Below are positions 35,448 to 43,876 of a stretch of 64,000 bases of DNA, piece after piece (position 1 is the first letter of the stretch; the number at the start of each line of letters is the position of its first letter). Source of the DNA: Colwellia piezophila ATCC BAA-637 (GTDB lineage: Bacteria > Pseudomonadota > Gammaproteobacteria > Enterobacterales > Alteromonadaceae); the NCBI RefSeq assembly GCF_000378625.1, contig NZ_KB905161.1, forward strand, positions 430,244 to 494,243. The letters run 5' to 3'. The position numbers and the translations under genes are program-made. Below the pieces are notes generated by a model. That model was not told the origin of the DNA, searched no databases, and saw only the letters and a list, made by a program, of their open reading frames with translations.

Positions 35448-36632
35448 TTACATTGAAAAGATAAAGTTTAAACCAATCATGCTTTTATCAAAGGTTAAAT
35501 CTTCAACCGTTGAATCTTTACTCGATAGTTCAACATAAGCAGAAGCTTCAAGCCAGCGTGTGAACACATAATTCACCGAGGCTGAAAAGGTAGTAATATC
35601 ATCAGTTCTTATTACACCACTGTAGTCCTCATTGGTAAATGAGGCACTGACATTGGAGGATAAATCTTGATTCCAATCATGCATCCAAGCCAGTGAAAAG
35701 CTGGTGGCGTCAATGTAATCTCCAACGCTATCAGTATCTCTTGCTGCGCGAGCGGTATCAAAACTTATGGTTGAATAAGTCAATGGCTGCCATTGCACAC
35801 CCGCTTGCCAACTTAAACCGCTAAAATTTTCACGACCTGATTCAGTAAAGTCTTTTTCTTGATAACCCAATTTAGCCGTACCCGAAGTTAACGCGGTAGC
35901 TTCCCACTTCACCCCGACCAAGGCACGGTAATCATCAGAGCTTTTACTGGTAGTATCAACGGCTACATGTTGATAACGGATAGCATCACGAGATACTTCA
36001 ACAAACAAATCTGTTGAGGCATGGGTATTATAGAAAAAGGTAGAGCCAAGTTTCACTGAGTCAAAATCGTTAAACTGAGTCACTGTAGTAAAGTTATTAT
36101 AAGACTTATTATAATACTTAGCATCAAACGCTATACGCGCAGCAGTACTTAAGGCACCGAACTCATAAGTTAACGCGACAGTTTGGTCTACATATTCAAG
36201 CGGCTCTGAAACATCATCACCTAATCCTTCAGCCAAACCAGTACCACGCGGTTCGGTTACTTTATTTGCCATTAAAGTAATATCAAATCTGTGTTTAGAA
36301 GAGGGTTCTAAATGACTAGTAAAAGCAACATTACCATCGATATAGTTATCATCAGAGCTCGACAAATAAGTCCCCGAGTTAATGCCAATATCCAAACTGT
36401 ACTGATTAATACCATCGTTTAAGGAAAAATTAATCGCCGGATCGACATTAACAATGGCGCTGCTTTTTTCATCCGTGGCTGAGCTAAAAATATTATCATC
36501 ATATTTCAAACCAGTAGCTAACGTAGGTTTTACGGTTACGCCGTTATCTAAAGTGATTCCTTCTGACTCAGCAGCGAAAGCTGTATTTGCCATAACTGCC
36601 GTAATTGCGATGGCTAATATTGTATGCTTCAT
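35448..36632 (-). CDS. VpsM-like outer-membrane beta-barrel protein
   Basis: 394 residues. A cleavable signal peptide ends at AFA (about residue 20), then repeated amphipathic strands with Asp/Ser/Thr-rich loops (TLATGLKYDDNIFSSA, FNLSLND-like, LTSGTAKLGYQEKDF, LSSNVSASFTNEDYSG) continue to a C-terminal phenylalanine-type strand (MIGLNFIFSM). It matches the outer-membrane protein found between the initiating transferase and VpsN in vps-type EPS operons, perhaps forming the final pore. It is 10 bases from the export protein gene. Confidence 0.82.
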   Translation of the reverse strand: MKHTILAIAITAVMANTAFAAESEGITLDNGVTVKPTLATGLKYDDNIFSSATDEKSSAIVNVDPAINFSLNDGINQYSLDIGINSGTYLSSSDDNYIDGNVAFTSHLEPSSKHRFDITLMANKVTEPRGTGLAEGLGDDVSEPLEYVDQTVALTYEFGALSTAARIAFDAKYYNKSYNNFTTVTQFNDFDSVKLGSTFFYNTHASTDLFVEVSRDAIRYQHVAVDTTSKSSDDYRALVGVKWEATALTSGTAKLGYQEKDFTESGRENFSGLSWQAGVQWQPLTYSTISFDTARAARDTDSVGDYIDATSFSLAWMHDWNQDLSSNVSASFTNEDYSGVIRTDDITTFSASVNYVFTRWLEASAYVELSSKDSTVEDLTFDKSMIGLNFIFSM

Positions 36633-36657
36633 TTTTATTCCCTTTACTTTTATCTTT

Positions 36658-38058
36658 TTAGTAAGCGTTTTTACCCGTAAAACCTTTAAAAACAGTTAAA
36701 AATATAATTTTTATATCTAAACTTAAAGACCAGTTTTTTATATATTGCAGGTCATATTCAACCCGTTTTTCCATTTTATCTAAGGTATCAGTTTCCCCTC
36801 TATAGCCATTCACTTGAGCCCAACCCGTAATACCGGGTTTAACTTTATGACGTAACATATAAAACGCTACCTTTTGACGATATTCTTCATTGTGCGAAAC
36901 TGCATGTGGCCTTGGGCCAACAATCGACATACTGCCGCTTAATACATTAAAAAACTGTGGCAACTCATCTAAACTGGTGCGACGTAGAAAAGCACCTAGT
37001 TTGGTAATACGTACATCATTTTTAGTGGCTTGAATAACGGTGTCGTCATTTTCTTGCACCGTCATTGAGCGGAATTTCCAGACTACAATCCGTTCGCCAC
37101 CTAAGCCATATCGATCTTGTTTAAATAACACCGGACCTTTAGAGGTTAACTTCACCGCTATTGAAACTACAATCAATACCGGTACAATTAATAATAAAAT
37201 AGCAATGCCGGCAACAATATCTAAAGTACGTTTCATTATCAGTCTAGAGCCCACATAAGGAGACTCAAAAACACTTAAAGTATCAATATCACCCACATGA
37301 TCTATTCTGGCATGCATTAAGTTAGAGATTAAAAAGTCTGGCACTATATGTACATCAACCGTGGTATCACCAAGTCGAGATAAAATATCGGCAATGCGAT
37401 CTTCAGCCTTAAAGGGTAGCGCTAAAAAAATCACATCTAATTTACCTGTCTTGGCCTGTTCAATGGCTTGATCTATCGTACCTTCAATGTGCATGGCCAC
37501 ATTATCAAAAAATCGACCTGGTTTACGGTCTTCAAAAAAACCAATGCAGTTATAGCCTAAATCATCATGAAGCTTAATTTGTTTGAAAATATTTGCACCC
37601 GCTTCAGTGGCACCTATGATGGCAACATTTCGCATGCTCAAACCCATGCGACGGCGGTTCTTTTTGTATATTTGGCTACCTAGACGCCATAAGAATAAAC
37701 TAATAAGGCAACTAAAAAACCATAACGTGACAGTCACTCGAGATAACTGCTCTGAAAACTTAAAAACAAAGGCGAATATTAACAATGTAACAAAGGATAA
37801 AATTAATGTACCCCAGGTACTTATTACCATGTCTCTGAATTTACCCGATCGCCATGAGCGGTATAAATTAAATGCCTCAGCGAAATAGAGAAAAGCAAAC
37901 AAAACAACGAGTAATACTAACAAATAGCCGCGGGCTAGCGGTACGCCATAAATACTTGCGGAAAAAATCAACGAAATGGTGATAAAGAAAGAATCTAAAA
38001 AACGGTAAAATAAAGAGCCGCTAGTACTTGTAGACTTAAAAGTTTGTGAGTTATGCAT
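36658..38058 (-). CDS. Undecaprenyl-phosphate hexose phosphotransferase (WcaJ/VpsL type)
   Basis: 466 residues. Four to five membrane segments lie in the first 120 residues, followed by a Rossmann-like region (NVAIIGATEAGANIF, about 147) and a C-terminal bacterial sugar transferase domain (about 270-466). The domain has KRTLDIVAGIAILLLIVPVL (membrane re-entrant helix), KFRSMTVQENDD, and DELPQFFNVLSGSMSIVGPRP, the catalytic signature. It starts the EPS repeat unit by loading hexose-1-phosphate, probably glucose, on the lipid carrier. It is the first gene of the vps-like operon; the promoter should lie in 38059-38260, where a tandem repeat is present. Confidence 0.9.
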   Translation of the reverse strand: MHNSQTFKSTSTSGSLFYRFLDSFFITISLIFSASIYGVPLARGYLLVLLVVLFAFLYFAEAFNLYRSWRSGKFRDMVISTWGTLILSFVTLLIFAFVFKFSEQLSRVTVTLWFFSCLISLFLWRLGSQIYKKNRRRMGLSMRNVAIIGATEAGANIFKQIKLHDDLGYNCIGFFEDRKPGRFFDNVAMHIEGTIDQAIEQAKTGKLDVIFLALPFKAEDRIADILSRLGDTTVDVHIVPDFLISNLMHARIDHVGDIDTLSVFESPYVGSRLIMKRTLDIVAGIAILLLIVPVLIVVSIAVKLTSKGPVLFKQDRYGLGGERIVVWKFRSMTVQENDDTVIQATKNDVRITKLGAFLRRTSLDELPQFFNVLSGSMSIVGPRPHAVSHNEEYRQKVAFYMLRHKVKPGITGWAQVNGYRGETDTLDKMEKRVEYDLQYIKNWSLSLDIKIIFLTVFKGFTGKNAY

Positions 38059-38098
38059 ATACGCTCCTTGTAAGGTTAACCATTTATGACCGCACTAT

Positions 38099-38163
38099 CC
38101 TAGCAAAGACATATTTGAAATCAGCGTATGTCCCTAGCAAAGACATACTTGAAATCAGCGTAT
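38099..38163. repeat. Two direct repeats, period 34 bases, upstream of the EPS operon
   Basis: The segment CCTAGCAAAGACATA(T/C) followed by TTGAAATCAGCGTAT occurs at 38099-38129 and again at 38133-38163. It is about 40-105 bases upstream of the first gene of the vps-like operon on the minus strand, where a regulator could bind. The function is not known. Confidence 0.75.
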
Positions 38164-38267
38164 TATATAGATTAACCAGAGGAATTAACATTGAAATTTG
38201 ATTAAAAAGCATTAAATTAACGTTATTACATGTAACCAAGCGTTATACCGAATATTGTTTGATCTTT

Positions 38268-38752
38268 TGTAGGAGTAGGCTGTAGGAGCGAGCTTCAGCC
38301 GCGAAAAACCCGAACATTATCTTACCCTCCCACACCGCCGAACATCCTGCTACAAAACAACATCACGAACAATGTATGCCCCCTGTAGGAGCGAGCTTTA
38401 GCCGCGAACATTCTCTGTTCGGGCGTAAACACCCTCCTACAAAGGAACATCCCGCCCCCCTGTAGGAGCGAGCTTTAGCCGCGAACAATGTCTTTCCCTC
38501 CCACACCGCCGAAAATCCCACCCGGCATCAAACCCCGTTCGGGCGTAAACACCCTCCTACAAAATAACACCGCGAACAAGAGCCGGCTTCAGCCGCGAAC
38601 ATTGTAGGAGCGGGCTTTAGCCGCGAACAATGTCTTTCCCTCCCACACCGCCGAAAATCCCACCCGGCATCAAACCCCGTTCGGGCGTAAACACCCTCCT
38701 ACAAAGGAACATCCCAGCCCCCTGTAGGAGCCGGCTTTAGCCGCGAACAAGC
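38268..38752. repeat. REP/BIME-like repeat cluster (at least seven module copies)
   Basis: Module A (GGCTTTAGCCGCGAAC or close variants) and module B (GGGCGTAAACACCCTCC) alternate. A roughly 180-base stretch with TCCCTCCCACACCGCCGAA and CCCGGCATCAAACCCCG occurs twice at about 38490 and 38635. This covers most of the 950-base gap between the EPS operon and the mobile-mystery gene; no coding gene is present. Confidence 0.9.
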
Positions 38753-38907
38753 TCTTATCCTGAACACTATCATTACCTTTATTATTAAAGCTAACTTGTT
38801 TACTCGCGTTATCATTAAATTTTACTAATTTTTTATCAGAAGGTTTTTAATTTTTCAGCCAATCACCAATATTAAATTCCAGCCATACAGGGAATAAAAA
38901 CAAATTA

Positions 38908-38992
38908 ATTCCTTATATATGCGGAATCATATAACAATGACTCCCTATATTTATGGAATAGATTAATGTATTATTCTTTATATATATGGAAT
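38908..38992 (+). promoter_or_regulatory. Three phased palindromes, likely operators of the mobile-mystery regulator
   Basis: The pattern ATTCC-N10-GGAAT occurs at 38908-38927 (perfect arms), 38940-38959 (ACTCC variant) and 38973-38992 (ATTCT variant). The central 10 bases are TATA-rich in all three. Spacing is 32 and 33 bases, about three helical turns, so the sites face the same side of the DNA. The last ends 13 bases before the ATG of mobile-mystery protein A, an HTH protein; autoregulation is the natural inference. Confidence 0.75.
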
Positions 38993-39005
38993 CAAGGGGT
39001 CAAGT

Positions 39006-39482
39006 ATGAACATTAAATCTCTAGTGGTTAAGCAATACCGAGAAATCATTGACGCTGCAACCCAACAAGTTACAAGATTAAAAAGACCTCCTGAAGGCTG
39101 GCTTAGAACGAATAGGAAAGCATTACAAATGCCCGCTAAGGTAATAATGAAAAAAGCAGGTATCAAAAAAAGTGAGCTTTATCGTATTGAAAAAGCTGAA
39201 GTTGAAGGTACGCTAACACTTAATAAACTCAAGGAAGCAGCTAATGCGATGGACTGTGATTTTTACTATGCTGTCGTACCTAGAAGCGAAATAAAAGAAA
39301 TCATTGAAAATAAAGCTCGTCGTCATGCTGTAAAGCTGCTTAAAAACGCAAATGTGCATATGCAGTTAGAATCTCAAGGCACATCAATGGAGCAGATTGA
39401 ATTACAAATTGATCAAGTTGCCGAACAACTAATAAAAGAAATGCCTGAATGGTTCTGGGGAGAAGCACTTGATCACAAATGA
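39006..39482 (+). CDS. Mobile mystery protein A (HTH protein of a mobile two-gene module)
   Basis: 158 residues. AAGGGG lies before the ATG. The family signature is readable: an N-terminal helical region with RLKRPPEGWLRTNRKALQMP (about 24-43), followed by a Cro/XRE-type helix-turn-helix (KVIMKKAGIKKSELYRIEKAE, about 46-66) and YYAVVPR near 96. The C-terminus EMPEWFWGEALDHK is usual for the family. These proteins are normally paired with mobile mystery protein B, a Fic-domain protein, and found on mobile elements. The reading frame of B starts inside its final codons here, but B is truncated. Confidence 0.85.
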   Translation: MNIKSLVVKQYREIIDAATQQVTRLKRPPEGWLRTNRKALQMPAKVIMKKAGIKKSELYRIEKAEVEGTLTLNKLKEAANAMDCDFYYAVVPRSEIKEIIENKARRHAVKLLKNANVHMQLESQGTSMEQIELQIDQVAEQLIKEMPEWFWGEALDHK

Positions 39483-39553
39483 AAACGTAGACGGTGCAAC
39501 CCCATTAGATCCTGATGAACTTGCGGGGTTAAAGTTCAAACATATTACTACTC
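39469..39553 (+). pseudogene. Truncated mobile mystery protein B (Fic-domain family), N-terminal remnant
   Basis: A TTG start at 39469, with GGGGAG seven bases upstream, opens a frame inside the last codons of protein A. It encodes LITNENVDGATPLDPDELAG and then LKFKHITTR, the characteristic beginning of mobile mystery protein B. After TTR the frame enters the CACAGAG-type repeats and homology stops, about 28 residues into a protein that is normally about 200. No Fic motif remains in the window. The pair is therefore an A-only regulator plus remnant, cut by the repeats. Confidence 0.72.
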
Positions 39554-39865
39554 GGCGGTTAACCTTGCTTTACCACAGAGTACACAGAGGCTTCGCTCAC
39601 CGAGAAACTAGAAAAACTAGATATTTTTAAATCTTTCCTCTTTATTCCTCCTATCCCTCGGTGGTTAACCTTGCTTTACCACAGAGTACACAGAGGCTAC
39701 GCTCACAGAGAAATAAAAAGTGAATGTCTTTATTCTTTCCTCTGTATTCCTCCTATCCCTCGGTGGTTAACTTGGTTTTACCACTGAGAACACCAAGACT
39801 GCGCTTGACTGAGAAATAAAGCTTTCCTCTGTGCTTCTCCTTGTCCTCGGTGGTTAACCTTGTTT
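39551..39865. repeat. Repeat array (CAC[C/A]GAG family), left side of the GxxExxY gene
   Basis: Three successive units of about 100-120 bases each carry CTCGGTGGTTAACC, then TTTACCAC(A/T)GAG(T/A)ACAC and a GCTTCGCTCAC(C/A)GAGAAA-like block. Within each unit, CTCGGTGGTTAA and TTACCACTGAG can pair as a hairpin. The array begins where the mobile-mystery-B frame breaks and ends at the GxxExxY stop. The same motif family occurs in the two long dispersed repeats at 22 kb and 31.7 kb. Confidence 0.88.
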
Positions 39866-39874
39866 TAACAAAGA

Positions 39875-40246
39875 TCAAACACTAATTCGTTTAACTCCAT
39901 CAACCAATTTATTCACATTAAAGTTAATTAATAACCCTGTTTTTATACCTGTTAATTTTAAATAAGTTATTAGTTGTGCGGTATGTATTGGTTGGAGCTT
40001 ATCCACAGCTTTCAACTCTAGAATCAGCTCACCTGGTATTAAAATATCCAAGCGATATCCTGCATCGATATTCATACCTTTGTAATTAATGGGCAATGAA
40101 GCCTGGCTTTGAGCCAAAATTCCAGCTTCGTTCAATTCAAACAACAAGCATGATTCATAACTCGATTCTAATAAACCTGGCCCTAATTCTTTATGAACCT
40201 CAATAGCGCAACCAATAACTTTTTGAGTCAGTAAATCCTTTTCCAT
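39875..40246 (-). CDS. GxxExxY family protein (PD-(D/E)XK nuclease-like)
   Basis: 123 residues, full length for the family. It has the defining GPGLLESSYESCL near residue 22 (G-x-x-E-x-x-Y with Glu26 and Tyr29), then GYRLDILIPGELILELKAVDK near 63, where LD...ELKA matches the D-x(n)-ExK nuclease core, and IHTAQLITYLKLTGIKTGLLINF near 86. GGAAGG precedes the ATG. The biochemical role of the family is not established. Repeats of the CAC(C/A)GAG family flank it on both sides, hinting at a link between protein and repeats. Confidence 0.88.
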   Translation of the reverse strand: MEKDLLTQKVIGCAIEVHKELGPGLLESSYESCLLFELNEAGILAQSQASLPINYKGMNIDAGYRLDILIPGELILELKAVDKLQPIHTAQLITYLKLTGIKTGLLINFNVNKLVDGVKRISV

Positions 40247-40327
40247 TACCTTCCCTCTTTATTCATTTAGTACCACAAAGTAAAAAGTAAAGAATAGCTT
40301 ATTTGAAAGTGGCAGCTAAAAATCATA

Positions 40328-40912
40328 TTAACCACAGAGTACACAGAGGCTTCGCTCACAGAGAAATAGAAAATGAATGTCTTTATTCTTTCCTCTGTAT
40401 TCCTCCTATTTCTCGGTGGTTAACTTGGTTTTACCACTGAGAACACCAAGACTGCGCTTGACTGAGAAATAAAGCTTTTTAAATCTTTCCTCTGTGTGTC
40501 TCCGTGTCCTCGGTGGTTAACTTTGCTTTACCACTGAGAACACCAAGACGGCACCTCACTGAGAAATAAATTTTTCTTAAATCTTTCCTCTGTGTGTCTC
40601 CGTGTCCTCGGTGGTTAACTTTGCTTTACCACTGAGAACACCAAGACGGCACCTCACTGAGAAATAAATTTTTCTTAAATCTTTCCTCTGTGTGTCTCCG
40701 TGTCCTCGGTGGTTAACTTTGCTTTACCACTGAGAACACCAAGACGGCACCTCACTGAGAAATAAATTTTTCTTAAATCTTTCCTCTGTGTTTCTCTGTG
40801 CCCTCGGTGGTGAACTTTGCTTTACCACTGAGAACACCAAGACGGCACCTCACTGAGAAATAAATTTTTCTTAAATCTTTCCTCTGTGTTTCTCTGTGCC
40901 CTCGGTGGTGAA
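40328..40912. repeat. Tandem array with a 98-base period, right side of the GxxExxY gene
   Basis: CGGTGG starts at 40511, 40609, 40707, 40805 and 40903, exactly 98 bases apart, giving four full units. Each contains TTACCACTGAGAACACCAAG, ACGGCACCTCACTGAGAAAT and TTTCCTCTGTG. Two more diverged units precede (40328-40510). The unit can fold through CTCGGTGG...CCACTGAG. It ends directly at the manC stop codon, about 8 bases away. The spacers are not variable, so it is not CRISPR. No gene is present. Confidence 0.92.
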
Positions 40913-40919
40913 AAAGAGG

Positions 40920-42350
40920 TTAACTACGACCATACTTATCATCAAAACGAACAATATCGTCTTCACCTAAATATGAGCCTGTTTGTACTTCAATGAGTTC
41001 AAGAGGTAATACACCTGGGTTCTCTAACGAATGGATCGTACCAAGTGGTATATAAGTAGATTGGTTTTCAGTAAGCAAAAACTCTTTCTCACCATTAGTC
41101 ACTCTTGCCGTACCCGATACTACAATCCAATGTTCTGCCCTGTGATGATGCATTTGAAGAGACAATTTCGCGCCTGGTTTTACTGTAATACGTTTTACTT
41201 GGTCACGATCGCCAAAATCAAGTGAGTCATACTTGCCCCACGGACGGTAGACCTCTCGTTGATGTTTATATTCGTAGCGGTCTTCTGCTTTTAACATGTT
41301 AACGATGGCTTTAACATCTTGAACTTGGTCTTTGCAGGCCACTAATATGGCATCTTTAGTTTCAACAATAACGAGGTTATCTACGCCAACAGTGGTAACT
41401 AATTTATTGTTAGCACTAATATAACAATTAGTTGTAGCATGGCTGATTACATCACCAGTGTTTACATTACCATTTTCATCTTTTTCGCTCACTTCCCATA
41501 ATGATGAGAATGAACCGACATCACTCCAGCCTGCATCCATCGGTACTACGATTGCGCCAGCGCCCTCCGCTTTACAAAGCGGTTCCATTACAGCGTAATC
41601 AATCGAGTCTTCAGGACATTTAGAAAAGATATCAGCGCTAATGCGGGTAAAGTCTAAGTCTTTAGATTTACCTTCATAAGCTTCAGTACACACTGCCAGC
41701 ATTTCAGGTGAGAATTTAGCGAGCTCTTCAAGGTAACGAGATGCTTTGAACATAAACATACCGCTGTTCCACAGGTATTCACCTGAATCTAGGTATGCTT
41801 GCGCTGTGGCTAAATCTGGCTTCTCTACAAAACTGTCTACAACAAAGCCAACAGCTTCGACCTGAGACTGCTGAGTGCCCTGTTTAATATAGCCATAACC
41901 GGTTTCTGCCTGTGTTGGCACAATACCAAAAGTAACCAACTTATCTTGCTGCGCAAATGCAGTGGCGGTAACAACTGCTTTTTGAAACGCTTCTACATCT
42001 TTTATTACATGATCCGCAGCTAAGACTAATAATAATGGGTCTTCACCATTAGCCATGGCAGCCAATGCGGCTAAAGTTATTGCCGGGGCAGTATTTTTAC
42101 CCATAGGCTCTAAAATAATATCACTAGAGCCCGTGCCATTTGCACGCAATTGCTCAGCGACAATAAACCGATGTTCTTCATTACAAATAATTAACGGCTC
42201 TAAACAATTGCTGCTATCAAGGCGATTAATCGTCTCTTGTAACATAGTTTTATCATTTAATAACGCTAAAAACTGCTTAGGGTGTAACGCTCGAGACAAA
42301 GGCCATAAACGGCTTCCACTGCCACCAGACATAATTACAGGTAAAATCAT
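40920..42350 (-). CDS. manC: Mannose-1-phosphate guanylyltransferase / mannose-6-phosphate isomerase
   Basis: 476 residues, the usual length of the bifunctional type II enzyme. N-terminal nucleotidyltransferase: [20 protein letters not shown] (residues 7-26), the GTP-binding signature, followed by [14 protein letters not shown] near 166. C-terminal cupin isomerase domain: RPWGKYDSL near 368, [18 protein letters not shown] near 393 with metal-binding histidines. It provides GDP-mannose for the polymer. AAGGAA precedes the ATG. The stop lies only 8 bases after the 98-base array, so the message probably includes repeats. Confidence 0.94.
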   Translation of the reverse strand: MILPVIMSGGSGSRLWPLSRALHPKQFLALLNDKTMLQETINRLDSSNCLEPLIICNEEHRFIVAEQLRANGTGSSDIILEPMGKNTAPAITLAALAAMANGEDPLLLVLAADHVIKDVEAFQKAVVTATAFAQQDKLVTFGIVPTQAETGYGYIKQGTQQSQVEAVGFVVDSFVEKPDLATAQAYLDSGEYLWNSGMFMFKASRYLEELAKFSPEMLAVCTEAYEGKSKDLDFTRISADIFSKCPEDSIDYAVMEPLCKAEGAGAIVVPMDAGWSDVGSFSSLWEVSEKDENGNVNTGDVISHATTNCYISANNKLVTTVGVDNLVIVETKDAILVACKDQVQDVKAIVNMLKAEDRYEYKHQREVYRPWGKYDSLDFGDRDQVKRITVKPGAKLSLQMHHHRAEHWIVVSGTARVTNGEKEFLLTENQSTYIPLGTIHSLENPGVLPLELIEVQTGSYLGEDDIVRFDDKYGRS

Positions 42351-42611
42351 TATATTTCCTTTATATATTAATATTTAAAAGCTATTTTCTATTTTTGCAA
42401 AGTGTATGTCGAGATTAAGTTAAGTGGCCAAATTAATTATGCCACTACAAATGCCTTTAACCACAAACCTTCAAATAGGCACACATTCTGGCATGAAAAA
42501 TCCGGGCCTATAATTCCACAAAAAACGGTTTTATAACATGGTTTCAATTTGGGAAAATGAGCCTGTAGGTGGCACTTCTGCTATGAAGCTTCAATCACGA
42601 AAAACATCGAT

Positions 42612-43667
42612 TCAATCATTTTTTTTTCTAGAAATATAGGCGAAGTGACTAATAGGTGCTGAAAGCACGTATAAAATTTTATACTTTTTAAGTATATATA
42701 AAACAATTAATGGAATGCATACTCCAGAGAAAACACCAATGGCTAGATGAATCCATAACGATTCTATATTAAATATATTTATTAAAATAATACGTGCTCC
42801 ACTCCCAATTAAAATATGCATCAAATAAATAGCCATTGAGCCGTAACCAAGATAACTTATATAGCTAATAGCTTTACTTGATTTACTGGAAAGCCAAGAC
42901 GAAAGAGAAACAATAAACAAGATAGAAATAAAAGACAAAAACAATAAAAATAATCCTTTATCTGTATAGCTAAACTCATACGTTATGTGAAATAAATACT
43001 GTAAGCATATAAATAAAAGGCCTAAAATAAAAACATTTAGCCCTCTATCAAGTAATATCTTTTGATTAATCAATTGATATTGAACTCCAAATAGAAAATA
43101 TAAAAAATAATTCTTTATATCATTTACTATAAAAATAGTATTATTAAAAAACATCAAGTTGAGAGGGTCTAAATATATAAAAATGAATAAAATTAAAAGC
43201 CATTTTGTCATTTTTTCATTTACAAACATGTAAATAGCGGTGCTTAATATAAAACAAGAGAATAATGCATACAAGAACCAAAACTGTGCCCTGGGATTCC
43301 AAAGTAATCCGAATACTTCAGAAAGATTGCTACTCCCATTAGTAAAATTACTTAGGCCAACTTCTATTCCTCCTTGTAAAATTGACCACAACAAGTATGG
43401 GTAGACTATTGTATCTATCTTACTGTTGATAAGTTTAATTGGTCCTCGATTTTTGAACGATGAATAAAAAAACATCCCCGATAAGAAAAAAAATAACGGC
43501 ATATGAAAGCTATAAATGATGCTATCACTCAGTCTGTAGAATGATTCTGGAATATTTATACCCGCATCAAATAGCCCTCTTGCCACATGCCCATAAACAA
43601 CTAAAATAATACCAATACCTTTAGCGTAATCGACCCAATCTGTTCTTTTTTCCATTATTACTTCCAA
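42612..43667 (-). CDS. Acyltransferase 3 family membrane protein
   Basis: 351 residues with about 10 hydrophobic segments. It begins RTDWVDYAKGIGIILVVYGH, the DxAKGI...GH pattern of the acyltransferase 3 family (catalytic His). SIIYSFHMPLFFFLSGMFF near residue 50 matches the second conserved segment. It probably O-acetylates a sugar of the EPS repeat unit at the inner membrane. Very AT-rich codon use compared with the assembly genes, as in the block from 42.6 to 48.3 kb. The 261-base gap to manC contains only a poorly preserved REP-like segment (about 42560-42600). Confidence 0.82.
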   Translation of the reverse strand: MEVIMEKRTDWVDYAKGIGIILVVYGHVARGLFDAGINIPESFYRLSDSIIYSFHMPLFFFLSGMFFYSSFKNRGPIKLINSKIDTIVYPYLLWSILQGGIEVGLSNFTNGSSNLSEVFGLLWNPRAQFWFLYALFSCFILSTAIYMFVNEKMTKWLLILFIFIYLDPLNLMFFNNTIFIVNDIKNYFLYFLFGVQYQLINQKILLDRGLNVFILGLLFICLQYLFHITYEFSYTDKGLFLLFLSFISILFIVSLSSWLSSKSSKAISYISYLGYGSMAIYLMHILIGSGARIILINIFNIESLWIHLAIGVFSGVCIPLIVLYILKKYKILYVLSAPISHFAYISRKKND

Positions 43668-43876
43668 TAATATAATTTCATATGGTACTAGACATCCTCA
43701 AAGCAGCACTAGAGGTAAACTACTTTTAAGTTTTTGTTCGAATGCTCATGACCTTTTGCTGGTGTCAACTATAATCAACAATAATTTTTCTCACTTCACC
43801 AACTTCTGAGGCAAAATAAATAATTCAGTTATTCAAGCGAAAAATAAAATTTATATAAGTACAACATGTACGGTGG

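Noticed and set aside
39875..40246. Toxin-antitoxin interpretation of the mobile-mystery/GxxExxY island
   Set aside because: The two genes are on opposite strands, separated by repeats, and partner B is truncated; nothing connects the GxxExxY protein to protein A as a pair.
40328..40912. Regular repeats looking like a CRISPR array
   Set aside because: Period 98 bases with no variable spacers: the entire unit, not only a short repeat, is conserved. No cas genes are near. It is a tandem repeat.
42351..42611. JUMPstart/ops element or riboswitch in the EPS locus gaps
   Set aside because: I looked for GGCGGTAGC-type ops and GEMM-like folds in the larger gaps (42351-42611, 43668-43876, 48292-48500, 57706-57859) and saw nothing convincing; only a decayed REP-like segment near 42560-42600.
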